Origin: CAZJAD01 sp964543855
Lineage (GTDB): Bacteria > Electryoneota > RPQS01 > DYHQ01
Length of the DNA: 56,391 nucleotides
Assembly (NCBI GenBank): GCA_964543855.1
Contig: CAZJAD010000007.1
Span: forward strand, 1 to 56,391
Reading direction: 5' to 3'
The position numbers were made by a program, and so were the translations under genes. The notes under the pieces were generated by a model that was not told the DNA's origin, searched no databases, and saw only the letters and a program-made list of their open reading frames with translations. Below, one piece after another: positions 44,708 through 53,079 of this stretch; the first letter of the stretch is position 1; each line of letters begins with the position of its first letter.

Positions 44708-46534
44708 TTATGTTGAAACGGAGGCTGCCACAAGCTCAGCAATATCGTGGACGCCAACGGATTCCATGTTCAAGTCTTTCAGACCATCGCGCAACATGAG
44801 CTGACAGAAAGGGCAGGCTGTGCCAACGGTAGGAGCTCCTGTCTCTGTAAGCTCTTTGACCCGGCGATGATTGACACGCTCTCCCACAGTCTCCTCGGTA
44901 AACAGGAGACCGCCGCCAGCACCACAGCAAAAAGAGCGCTCGCGCCGATGGTCTGATTCTGCGACCATCAGTCCCGCAGCGGAGATCAGTTGCCTCGGAT
45001 ACTGCATATGCGTGCCGCCGATGTATCGACTGAGGTAGCACGCATCATGATAAACGACTTTCTCAGGCTCAACTTTCGCGAGACCAAGCCTGCCTTCCCG
45101 TAACAAGCGGACGATGTATTCGGAGTGATGAACAACCGGAATCTGGCGGTTCAAGCCGAGATCGCGGTATTCCTGCAGCGTGCGCAGGCAGTGAGGACAG
45201 GTCGTCACGATGAGATCGGGTTCAGCCTGATTCAGGATCTCGATATTGTGCTCTGCGAGCATCTGAAAGACGAGCTCGTTTCCCGCACGCCGCGCGGCGT
45301 CCCCCGTACATTTCTCGTTTTGCAGAATTCCCCAGCGCACGCCGGCCACTGTCAGGATTCGTGCCATGGCCAGCGCGACTTTCTGGTAATAGAAGTCGTA
45401 CCGCCCCATGCAGCCCATCCAATAGAGCACCTCATGGTCTTTAAAAATGGGGAACTTGTTGGCTTCGATGAATTCGTTGGCTTGATCCGCGGGGTATTTC
45501 CAGGGATTGCCGGATTTCTCGAGGTTGTCGAACAGTGGCCGCAGAGTCGAAGGAAACTCGGCGGCCGCCACTTTCCCACGACGCATGCCGATAATCGGGA
45601 TAACCTGATCGATGCCCACCGGACACTGGAAGGTACATGCTCCGCAAGTCGTGCACTGCCAAAGAATCTCGTCTTCAATGACAGGGCCGACGGCGATCTC
45701 CTCAGGGTTCTTCAGGAGACCAGCGCGCAAGTCCAGCATGAGTTGTTTCGGGTCCAGGCCTTTCCCCGTTTGATTGGCTGGACACTGATCAAAACATCGA
45801 CCACATTCCACGCATGTGAATGCGCCCAGTACCGAATGCTTGTCGAGATCAGAGAGCTTCTCAGTGCCGAACTCTTCCTTTTCGAAGTCGAGCGGACGAA
45901 TTCGCGCCAGCTCAAAGTCCTTCAAGAATGTTGTGACAGGTCCCAGGACAAGATGCAGGTGTTTGCTGTGAGGAATGAGCATTAGAAATGCCAGAATCGT
46001 TGCCGAGTGAATCCACCAGTTGGCGCGTTGAACGAACGGTGTTTCCAGCAAGCCGAGATAGCTCAGCAGATACGTGACCATCAGAATCCAAATGAAGAGG
46101 GTCACGAGTCCCGAGCTCCATGAGAAGTGCCCTAACGCCTCAGGTCGCAGAACAAATCGGCGAAAAGCCAGAACGGTTATCCCCACAATGACTAGGACGG
46201 CGAAAAGCGCGACGATCGCCCCAAACGCACGATGAAAAGCGCCCTCGCCCAGCGGCAGCCATCCATATGCTGCCGCGAAATGATGGAAAGTCTCAAGGAT
46301 AAAAACAAGGAAACCCCAGAAGACAAGCGTGTGCATGGCACCGGGCACGGGCCGCTGATTGATGACCGTAGACTGGAAACAGACTTCACTCAGAAAGCGG
46401 ACCAACCGTTTTCCGATTCTGTCCAAGTCAAATCTACCCTTGGCTCTCCGAACCAGCTGTACCCGTTTCCAAACTGGTCGCAAGAAAAGATAGAGAGAAA
46501 CAACAATCAGGATTGTGAGTACGACCCGTTCCAT
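44708..46534 (-). CDS. Membrane Fe-S oxidoreductase, HdrD-like with cytochrome b-type domain (EMO-like)
   Basis: 608 residues. An N-terminal NarI-like membrane part with about five helices and possible heme histidines (such as H68 and H84-H85) precedes two 4Fe-4S motifs beginning at C241 (CVECGRCFDQCP) and C294 (CTTCGACTFQCP). Two CCG-type cysteine domains follow (CPHC.. and SFCCGAGGG). This build is that of the membrane Fe-S partner of electron-transfer flavoproteins, sometimes called ETF:menaquinone oxidoreductase (EMO), and of HdrDE relatives. No etfAB is in the window. It should pass electrons between a soluble donor and the quinone pool. Confidence 0.82.
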   Translation of the reverse strand: MERVVLTILIVVSLYLFLRPVWKRVQLVRRAKGRFDLDRIGKRLVRFLSEVCFQSTVINQRPVPGAMHTLVFWGFLVFILETFHHFAAAYGWLPLGEGAFHRAFGAIVALFAVLVIVGITVLAFRRFVLRPEALGHFSWSSGLVTLFIWILMVTYLLSYLGLLETPFVQRANWWIHSATILAFLMLIPHSKHLHLVLGPVTTFLKDFELARIRPLDFEKEEFGTEKLSDLDKHSVLGAFTCVECGRCFDQCPANQTGKGLDPKQLMLDLRAGLLKNPEEIAVGPVIEDEILWQCTTCGACTFQCPVGIDQVIPIIGMRRGKVAAAEFPSTLRPLFDNLEKSGNPWKYPADQANEFIEANKFPIFKDHEVLYWMGCMGRYDFYYQKVALAMARILTVAGVRWGILQNEKCTGDAARRAGNELVFQMLAEHNIEILNQAEPDLIVTTCPHCLRTLQEYRDLGLNRQIPVVHHSEYIVRLLREGRLGLAKVEPEKVVYHDACYLSRYIGGTHMQYPRQLISAAGLMVAESDHRRERSFCCGAGGGLLFTEETVGERVNHRRVKELTETGAPTVGTACPFCQLMLRDGLKDLNMESVGVHDIAELVAASVST

Positions 46535-46539
46535 TCAGC

Positions 46540-48027
46540 TCAGAAATCCATTGCCAGATGCAGAAGTGTGCGCACACCGACCCCAGAGGCTACCTTTTTG
46601 GGCAGGATGCTCGAACTCTTGGGGTCAATGGCAGTTCCGGCGATATCCAGGTGAGCCCAAGGCGTCTTGCCGACAAACTCCTGCAAGAACGCGGCCGCGG
46701 TACACGCGCCGCCCCAGCGTCCCGCTACATTCATGATGTCCGCGATGTCGCTCTGGATATCGTCTGTGTATTCCTTGTAGAGCGGGAGGTGCCAGAGTTT
46801 CTCTCCCGCGCTCTCTCCGGCTCGCTCGACCGCTTTGCGGATGCTCGGTCGATTGGCGAAGAGCCCACTGGCATGGTGGCCCAGAGCGACAACGCATGCG
46901 CCGGTCAAAGTCGCCAAGTCGACGATCGCTGACGGCTTGTAGGTCTTGACCGCGTAGACAAGGGCGTCGGCAAGAATCAAGCGGCCCTCCGCATCCGTAT
47001 TGAGCACCTCGATTGTCTTGCCATTGGAGGCCGTGATAATATCACCCGGTTTGTATGCGGTGGCGCTCGGTAGATTCTCCACCGCCGGAATTATCCCGAT
47101 GACATTGCATTTTGGTTTGATTCGAGTGATAGCACTCATCGCACCCAGCACGGCCGCAGCGCCGCACATGTCCATCTTCATCTCATCCATCTTCTCGCCG
47201 GCTTTGATGGAGATGCCGCCGCTGTCAAAGGTGACACCCTTGCCCACGAACGCGAGCGTTCGCCGTGCACCCGGAGCCCGGTACTCCATCAGGATCAGTT
47301 TCGGAGGCTGTGCACTCCCTCTGGCGACCGCCAGAAGGGCGTTCATTTCGAGCCGTGCCATCTGCGCGTGCTCGATCACCTTGACCTTGAGCCCTTTCGA
47401 GGCGAGTTTCTTCGCCTCCTCGGCCAGGTAGGTGGGCGTGACCAAGTTGGAGGGGTGAGTGCCAAGGTCGCGGGCGTAGTTTGTCGCTTCAGCAAGGATT
47501 CGACCAAGTTCAAGTCCTCGGCTTCCAGCGGCCTTGCGTTTCGGATCGTCGTAGTAGAAAGCGACTGCATCCAGCTTCTTGGCTGTCTCTCTCGCCTTGG
47601 CCCGGTACTCCAGGTAGCGGTAGTCTCCCAGGATGGCGCCTTCGGCTGCCGCGCGTCCTACATCAGCGGCGGAAAGGTCGTCCGTGCCGCCGGTGGTGCT
47701 GACACAGGCGAGGGTTCCGGCACCCAGGTCGCGTGCCTTGCGCACCGCGGCGGCGACCGCCAGCCGTATGGTGTTCCAATCGAACTCCTTGCGAGGTCCC
47801 AGGCCCACGAGCATGACAATCCGCGCCGCTCCTTCGGAAGTGAAGTGGTAGACGGGATCGCCGGTTTCTCCCTTGAAATCACTGGCTTTGATGAGTCTCC
47901 GGACTTCACGGAGCATTGGCGCGTTCAACACATTCAGTTTCGGCTTCTTCGCCTCGTCGTCAAACAGAAAGACGGCGAGGGCGCCCGGCCTGCCTTTCAC
48001 CGGGCCAAGGGTGGTTGATAGTTTCAT
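46540..48027 (-). CDS. pepA: Leucyl aminopeptidase (M17)
   Basis: 495 residues from the ATG at 48027; a TTG two codons upstream is possible. It has the N-terminal macro-like domain and the catalytic C-terminal domain with VGKGVTFDSGGIS, KMDMCGAAAVLG, NTDAEGRLILADAL and the zinc-binding residues in these motifs. It trims N-terminal residues in the cytoplasm with two metal ions. The stop is 5 bp from the start of the EMO-like gene. Standard length. Confidence 0.95.
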   Translation of the reverse strand: MKLSTTLGPVKGRPGALAVFLFDDEAKKPKLNVLNAPMLREVRRLIKASDFKGETGDPVYHFTSEGAARIVMLVGLGPRKEFDWNTIRLAVAAAVRKARDLGAGTLACVSTTGGTDDLSAADVGRAAAEGAILGDYRYLEYRAKARETAKKLDAVAFYYDDPKRKAAGSRGLELGRILAEATNYARDLGTHPSNLVTPTYLAEEAKKLASKGLKVKVIEHAQMARLEMNALLAVARGSAQPPKLILMEYRAPGARRTLAFVGKGVTFDSGGISIKAGEKMDEMKMDMCGAAAVLGAMSAITRIKPKCNVIGIIPAVENLPSATAYKPGDIITASNGKTIEVLNTDAEGRLILADALVYAVKTYKPSAIVDLATLTGACVVALGHHASGLFANRPSIRKAVERAGESAGEKLWHLPLYKEYTDDIQSDIADIMNVAGRWGGACTAAAFLQEFVGKTPWAHLDIAGTAIDPKSSSILPKKVASGVGVRTLLHLAMDF

Positions 48028-48079
48028 GATCAATCTCTCTATTTGGTCTCAGTCTATTCTGCTATCTTCGCTGCTGGTG

Positions 48080-48367
48080 TCATGAGGGCTCGAGTGATCG
48101 GAGTCGCTTGATCACTTCGTTGCATTCTCGCACGAGTCGTGCAACGACATCGCCCGCGCTTGGAATATCGTTTATCAGTCCGGCGCCCATTCCGGCCTCG
48201 AATTGCCCCTCTTCCCAGTCTCCTTCAAATATGCCCAGTCGTTCGCGATGCTCTCCCAGAAGGACTCGCTGCTCTTCTTCGTTGGCACCTCGTGCTTCGG
48301 CCTCTGCGCACCGCTGAGCGAATGGATTGCGGAGCATGCGGACGGGGCCGATCTTCCGCAACGCAAA
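48080..48367 (-). CDS. Nitronate monooxygenase/FabK family protein, C-terminal fragment at gap
   Basis: About 95 C-terminal residues are visible: VRMLRNPFAQR, LGIFEGDWEEGQFEAGMGAGLI and IPSAGDVVARLV. This matches the C-terminal end of 2-nitropropane dioxygenase/NMO or FabK-type FMN enzymes of about 320-350 residues. The N-terminal two thirds lie in the 100-N gap. Joined in frame with the epimerase by chance only. Nitronate oxidation versus enoyl-ACP reduction cannot be decided. Confidence 0.75.
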   Translation of the reverse strand, partial: FALRKIGPVRMLRNPFAQRCAEAEARGANEEEQRVLLGEHRERLGIFEGDWEEGQFEAGMGAGLINDIPSAGDVVARLVRECNEVIKRLRSLEPS

Positions 48368-48467
48368 NNNNNNNNNNNNNNNNNNNNNNNNNNNNNNNNN
48401 NNNNNNNNNNNNNNNNNNNNNNNNNNNNNNNNNNNNNNNNNNNNNNNNNNNNNNNNNNNNNNNNNNN
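48368..48467. other. Assembly gap (100 N)
   Basis: Exactly 100 N. To the left is an NMO/FabK C-terminus and to the right an epimerase N-terminus, both on the minus strand. At least several hundred bases of real sequence must be missing to complete both genes. Confidence 0.99.
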
Positions 48468-49144
48468 ATGATTTGTCTGAAGCTGAAAACCTCGCTGCCG
48501 CCAATTTCAAATGTTCTTCCGGCCAGGTCCGTCCGTTCGACGGCACTCACAAACACACGCGCAACATCTTCGACCGCGATGGGCTGAAAAAGCGTGCGTC
48601 CACCGGAGATCAGTGGAAAGACCGGGAAACGGCGAAATTGTCTAAGAAATGGAGTCACGAAACCATCGCCGCGACCATAGATGATCGACGGTCGAAATAT
48701 GGTCCAATTCAACCGCGAGGCCCTGACTGCCTTTTCGGCAGCCAACTTGGTCTTCATGTAGACCGAAGTCGAAAGCCGTCCGACGCCGCAGGCCGACATG
48801 TGCACATAGCGCCGGACTCCGGCCAGTTCCGTTTCTCGCACGATGTTCTCCGTGGCAACACGGTGGAGAAGGTCGAAGCGGGCTCGACCGAACTCACGGA
48901 TGATTCCCACCAGGTGAATGACCGCATCAACCTTCTTCAGGGCATCGATCCACGGTTCCGGCTTCAAGACATCTCCGGCGATGACATGAAGGTGTTCAGC
49001 CCGTGGGCTGCTGTTCGGCATCGGTTGGAACTTGCCTTCCGATCCACGGCGCACCAGAAGCACGGGCTCGTGACCTCGACGAAGCAGCTCGGCGACGATG
49101 GCCCGCCCGACGAAACCTGTTCCGCCGGTTACAAAAACCTTCAT
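48468..49144 (-). CDS. NDUFA9-like NAD(P)-binding epimerase, C-terminus lost in gap
   Basis: About 225 residues from the ATG at 49144: Rossmann VTGGTGFVGRAI at the start, DAVIHLVGIIRE, VHMSACG, Y-x-x-K in YMKTKLAAE, then TIFRPSIIYGRGDGFV and LFQPIAVEDVARVF. This is the atypical SDR/complex I NDUFA9-like group. In mitochondria NDUFA9 is an accessory subunit of complex I, and here the gene sits 97 bp downstream of nuoI, which is suggestive. The enzymatic role in bacteria is not known. Confidence 0.82.
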
Positions 49145-49241
49145 CTCCTGTCCCTTATTCCTGCTCTCCAAAGAACAATCGCCGCGCCCAAGACCTTAGA
49201 CCTTGCTCAGCGCGGCGTTCAAAGGTTTCATCGGCCAGAGT

Positions 49242-49862
49242 CTATCCTGATCCGGCGGCTTGCCTGGCTTCTTTCAGGAGGTTTAGGCGAGCCACGAGCT
49301 TTCCCTCAAGCTCGCCGTCGTACTGAGCATGAGTCGTCAGTTCGCTGCCACGAAGGAGGAATTCGCGGTCAAGGAGGAAATCCTCTCGAGCGTAGGCGGC
49401 CAGGTCCAGATCAAAGGAATCCATGCGAATGGCGTCTTCCGGGCAGGCTTCGGTGCACAGCCCGCAGAAACAGCAGCGAAGAAGATCAATATCGAAGGCC
49501 GCCGGAAATTTCTCGATGCGACCATCCGGCGTTTCGGCTGGAGTGATGCGGATGCACTCGTCCGGGCAAGCCGTCTCACACATCATGCACGCAACGCAAC
49601 GAGGAGTCCCGTCGGGCCTGAGCATCAGCCGATGGCGACCGCGCCAGCGAGGACTCACGGGGCGCTTCTCCTCCGGATACTGAATCGTCACGGCCCCCGG
49701 CGTGACGCTCTTTATCCGAAAGACATACCGGAGCCAATGCCGAGCGAAGTTGCGAAAGAAGTGGACTGCGGTCACCCACAGGCCACGCGCAACCTCAGGG
49801 TAGTAGGTCTTCTGCCACCAAGACAGCTTGACATCACGTACGATGACTTTTCGCTCAATCAT
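49242..49862 (-). CDS. nuoI: NADH-quinone oxidoreductase subunit I
   Basis: 206 residues. Two 4Fe-4S ferredoxin motifs: CVACMMCETACP (C89, C92, C95, C99) and CCFCGLCTEACP (C130-C140 region), carrying clusters N6a and N6b. The N-terminal helix WVTAVHFFRNFA lies along the membrane interface. It passes electrons in the complex I arm towards the quinone. It is separated from nuoH by two lipoprotein genes, and no nuoJ-N follows in the window. Confidence 0.94.
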   Translation of the reverse strand: MIERKVIVRDVKLSWWQKTYYPEVARGLWVTAVHFFRNFARHWLRYVFRIKSVTPGAVTIQYPEEKRPVSPRWRGRHRLMLRPDGTPRCVACMMCETACPDECIRITPAETPDGRIEKFPAAFDIDLLRCCFCGLCTEACPEDAIRMDSFDLDLAAYAREDFLLDREFLLRGSELTTHAQYDGELEGKLVARLNLLKEARQAAGSG

Positions 49863-49902
49863 TTTTCATCCGGTTCTCAAGGAAATCACGCGGCTTTTGC
49901 GT

Positions 49903-50865
49903 CTATTGTCGAGCTGAGCAGAACCAGTCGGCGTGGACCGTGTATTCTTCGCTTCGAATTCCCATTTTGGCAAAGGTTATGGCACTGCTCAATTCGACAT
50001 CTTCGAAGAGGAACTGATCCGCTGTTCCGGCATAGCCGCGAGCGTAGGTCGTCTGGTTCTGCTCATAGAGCTCCAGCCGCAAGATGTTCCAGTCTCCCAT
50101 GTTCGTCGAGATCAAGCTGGTAAGACCGGCGTGTAACACTTCCCAGTTTCCACCGACGGACTGCTCGACCGTGTAGTTTGTGTCGTTGTCGACGTAAACA
50201 GTGAAATAGAGAGCATTTCCGGTCGTTGCGCCCTGCAAAAGGAGCCCGTACTGCTTGTATGTGGCTGTTTGTGTCGAGCGTCGGAGCCGGGCGGAAATGA
50301 CACACGGCATGATGGGAGCCACATTCTGCATGAGACGACCCGCTTCGATCGCACTGTTGGGGCCAAGCACGACATAACCATCGTCATTCTGCGACACATC
50401 CAGCGCCGTGGCCGTCCATCCCGCTGCACTGCCGCTGTTGAAGTCATCTCCCAGGAGATCACAGGTTCGGCCCACGGTTACTGTAAGTGAATCATCGTTG
50501 TAATCTGTCAAAAACATGAGGACAGCCGTCGTTGTCCCCGGACCAACTCCAACTCGATGAACTCGAATCGTGATTTGCGTCTGTCCGTCCGCCGTGAGAG
50601 TGCCGCCGGTTGGGTTTGCAGTAACCCAGTAGGGGATGCTGGCACCGCTGATGCTCCAGGTCAGCGAAGCATCGCCGGCGTTAGAGATCGTGAGTTGCTG
50701 TTCAGTTATGGTCTCGCCAAAATTGAGGGTGTGCGCCACAAGCGCGAGCTGACCCTCTGGGGGAGGAGGGGGCTCCTCCTCATCATCGCCAGCGCACCCA
50801 ATACCAAAGACCATGATTCCCATGCCGAGAAGCAGTACGAGTGGAAGTCGTTTCCACAATTTCAT
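49903..50865 (-). CDS. Lipoprotein with BACON-like and concanavalin-like domains (paralog 1)
   Basis: 320 residues from the ATG at 50865, which follows a perfect AAAGGAGG site. Lipobox GIGC with lipidation cysteine C24, then an acidic and proline-rich linker (DDEEEPPPPPE). A BACON-like beta domain follows (LNFGETITEQQLTISN, LTWSISG, GTLTADGQTQITIRV), and a C-terminal LamG-like beta-sandwich (DDFNSGSAAGW, YGLLLQG, WNILRLELYE). Such domains bind carbohydrate or mucin in FCB bacteria. It lies between nuoI and nuoH, and no link to complex I is visible in the protein itself. Confidence 0.82.
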   Translation of the reverse strand: MKLWKRLPLVLLLGMGIMVFGIGCAGDDEEEPPPPPEGQLALVAHTLNFGETITEQQLTISNAGDASLTWSISGASIPYWVTANPTGGTLTADGQTQITIRVHRVGVGPGTTTAVLMFLTDYNDDSLTVTVGRTCDLLGDDFNSGSAAGWTATALDVSQNDDGYVVLGPNSAIEAGRLMQNVAPIMPCVISARLRRSTQTATYKQYGLLLQGATTGNALYFTVYVDNDTNYTVEQSVGGNWEVLHAGLTSLISTNMGDWNILRLELYEQNQTTYARGYAGTADQFLFEDVELSSAITFAKMGIRSEEYTVHADWFCSARQ

Positions 50866-50948
50866 GACAGAACCTCCTTTGAAAGATCCGGACAATTCCC
50901 GGGTGAAACTCGAATGAAAAGTGCAAAGCGCATCAATCCTGAACACAT

Positions 50949-51923
50949 TTACCGCCGTACTCCGCAATACCAATCGGCATCAATCGTGTACTCGTCGCTC
51001 CGGATTCCTGCCTTGGTGAACTCCAAATCTGAACCCAGTTCAACATCGTCGAAAAGCGGTAAGCTCGCTATCCCGGCGAAGCCGCGAGCGTAGATTTTCT
51101 GATCGGCTTCGTAGAGCTCCAACCGCAGAATGTTCCAATCACCGGCGCGGGTGGAAATAAGATTTGTTTTCCCTGACCGATGCGTTTTCCAAGCACTATT
51201 CCTGAATTGATGGAACGAGTAATTCGTGTTCTCATCCACATTGACCGCGAAATAGAGGGCATTCTCCGGTCTGGAATCTTCGAGGAGGATGCCATATCGG
51301 CTGTCGGTTGCCTCTTGCAGTGCGTGCCGGAATCGAGCCGTGATGACACAGGGCACGGTCAGGTCGGCTACAGGACGAACAAGCCGCCCCGGCTCGACCG
51401 GGCTGTTCGGCTTGAGCGTCACATAGCCTCCATCATTCTGCGTTCTGACCAGTCCACTGGCATTCCAGCCCGAGGCGTTGCCTTCGTTGAAGTCGTCGCC
51501 CAGTAGATCGCATGACTTCTCGACCGAGAGCACTAAGGTGTCCTCGGGCACCAAACCGGCGCCGGAAGATGTGGAAAACACTAATTCGGCCGTCGTTCTC
51601 CCGGGACCGACTCCCAGACGGCCGACTCGGACCCGAACATAGTTGGTATCTGAATACGGTTTCAGCGTCCCGGAAGTTGGATCCACGTCAGCCCAGAAGG
51701 GAATCCCGGAAGAAATCTCCCAGAAGGTGTCCACCGTGTCGACCATGTCGCCTTTGGTCACGAAGAATTGCTGCTCTGTGATGGTCCGGCCGAAGTCGAG
51801 CAGGCTCGTGCTGAGTGTGAGACGGCTAAGCGGCCTTCTGGCGCGACCCCGGCACGAGACGACGACGAGCGCAAGTCCCAACGCGAGGACGAGCATCAGG
51901 AGGATTCGCTGTTTGAGCTTCAT
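50949..51923 (-). CDS. Lipoprotein with BACON-like and concanavalin-like domains (paralog 2)
   Basis: 324 residues, with the same layout as paralog 1: signal peptide, lipobox VVSC with C24, BACON-like domain (LDFGRTITEQQFFV, IPFWADVDPTSGTL), and LamG-like domain (DDFNEGNASGW, YGILLEDS, WNILRLELYEADQ). CDLLGDDFN and WNILRLELYE are shared with paralog 1, so the pair arose by tandem duplication. The BACON domain is more charged here. It begins 25 bp after nuoH ends, so it is likely co-transcribed with the nuo genes. Ligand unknown. Confidence 0.82.
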   Translation of the reverse strand: MKLKQRILLMLVLALGLALVVVSCRGRARRPLSRLTLSTSLLDFGRTITEQQFFVTKGDMVDTVDTFWEISSGIPFWADVDPTSGTLKPYSDTNYVRVRVGRLGVGPGRTTAELVFSTSSGAGLVPEDTLVLSVEKSCDLLGDDFNEGNASGWNASGLVRTQNDGGYVTLKPNSPVEPGRLVRPVADLTVPCVITARFRHALQEATDSRYGILLEDSRPENALYFAVNVDENTNYSFHQFRNSAWKTHRSGKTNLISTRAGDWNILRLELYEADQKIYARGFAGIASLPLFDDVELGSDLEFTKAGIRSDEYTIDADWYCGVRR

Positions 51924-51948
51924 GTGTTTCTCTGAAAAACCAATGTCT

Positions 51949-53061
51949 TTACTGAAGCATGAGCAATATGAGGCCGGTCAGAGCAATATTCACAAACGCC
52001 AGGGGAATCAAGATTTTCCAACCGACGCGCATCAGCTGGTCATAGCGAAACCGAGGCATGGTCCAGCGCACCAGAAGCTGGAGCCACAGGAAGAAGGCGA
52101 TCTTTGCTGCGAAGGCGCCGATGCGCAGGATGACCACCCACATATCGGAAAGGGGAATCATCGTACCCCAGGGGAAGATGAAGCCGCCAGTGCCGGATAC
52201 TTCGAAACTGTCGTACAGATATGGCACATGGTAGCCGCCGAAAAAGAGAGTCGTCAGAAGCCCGGCAAGCACGACCAACTCAATAAACTCTCCCAGGAAA
52301 AACATTCCCCAGCGCATTCCCGAGTACTCGAGATTGAAACCAATGATCTCGGACTCGGATTCGGGCAGATCGAAGGGTATCCGTTTCGTTTCGGCAATCG
52401 CCGCTGGCAGGAAGATGAGAAAGGCCAATGGCTGAACAGCGACGCCCCACATCGGCAGCCAGCCGAAGAGCAACTGATTCTGCATCCGCACCATGTTCCC
52501 CAACTCGAGCGTGCCGAACACCATCACCGGCCCAATAATCGTCAGCCCAATCACGACCTCGTAGCTGATCGTCTGGGCCATGGCTCTCATGCCTCCCAGG
52601 AGCGAGTACTTGTTGTTGGATGACCACCCACCCAACATAATCCCATAGACTGCCAAACCGCCGAACGCCAGCAGAAAGAGCACGCCGATGTTCAAGTTGA
52701 GTATCTGCAGGAGAATGATTCTGCCACCGATTTCAAGCTGATTCCCAAACGGAATAACCGCAAAAGTTACCAGAGCGGGGAACAGAGTGATGATCGGCGC
52801 AAAATGAAACGCGAACTTGAGACCTTTCGGCGGAATGAAATCCTCTTTGAAGATGAGCTTGAGCGTCTCAGCAATGGAGTGAAAGAGGCCCCAGAGTCGC
52901 AGCCCCAGTATCGGAGCACGGTTCGCTCCCAACCGATCCTGCATGAGCGCTGGCTGCTTGCGTTCCGCCCAGGTCAACAAGACCGCGAAACCGAAAACAA
53001 GTGCCAGGACAAAAGAGATTTTGGCGAGCGCGATGATGGTTTCTTCGAGCAAAGGTGTCAT
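51949..53061 (-). CDS. nuoH: NADH-quinone oxidoreductase subunit H
   Basis: 370 residues, about 8-9 transmembrane helices. Quinone-site motifs: WAERKQPALMQDRLGANRA, KLIFKEDFIPP, ISYEVVIGLTIIGPV, PFDLPESESEIIGFNLEYSGMRW with the charged loop, and LLVRWTMPRFRYDQLMRVGWK. It links the peripheral arm to the membrane arm of complex I. It is 18 bp downstream of nuoG. Confidence 0.96.
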   Translation of the reverse strand: MTPLLEETIIALAKISFVLALVFGFAVLLTWAERKQPALMQDRLGANRAPILGLRLWGLFHSIAETLKLIFKEDFIPPKGLKFAFHFAPIITLFPALVTFAVIPFGNQLEIGGRIILLQILNLNIGVLFLLAFGGLAVYGIMLGGWSSNNKYSLLGGMRAMAQTISYEVVIGLTIIGPVMVFGTLELGNMVRMQNQLLFGWLPMWGVAVQPLAFLIFLPAAIAETKRIPFDLPESESEIIGFNLEYSGMRWGMFFLGEFIELVVLAGLLTTLFFGGYHVPYLYDSFEVSGTGGFIFPWGTMIPLSDMWVVILRIGAFAAKIAFFLWLQLLVRWTMPRFRYDQLMRVGWKILIPLAFVNIALTGLILLMLQ

Positions 53062-53079
53062 CTGTTTCGAGACGCTGGT

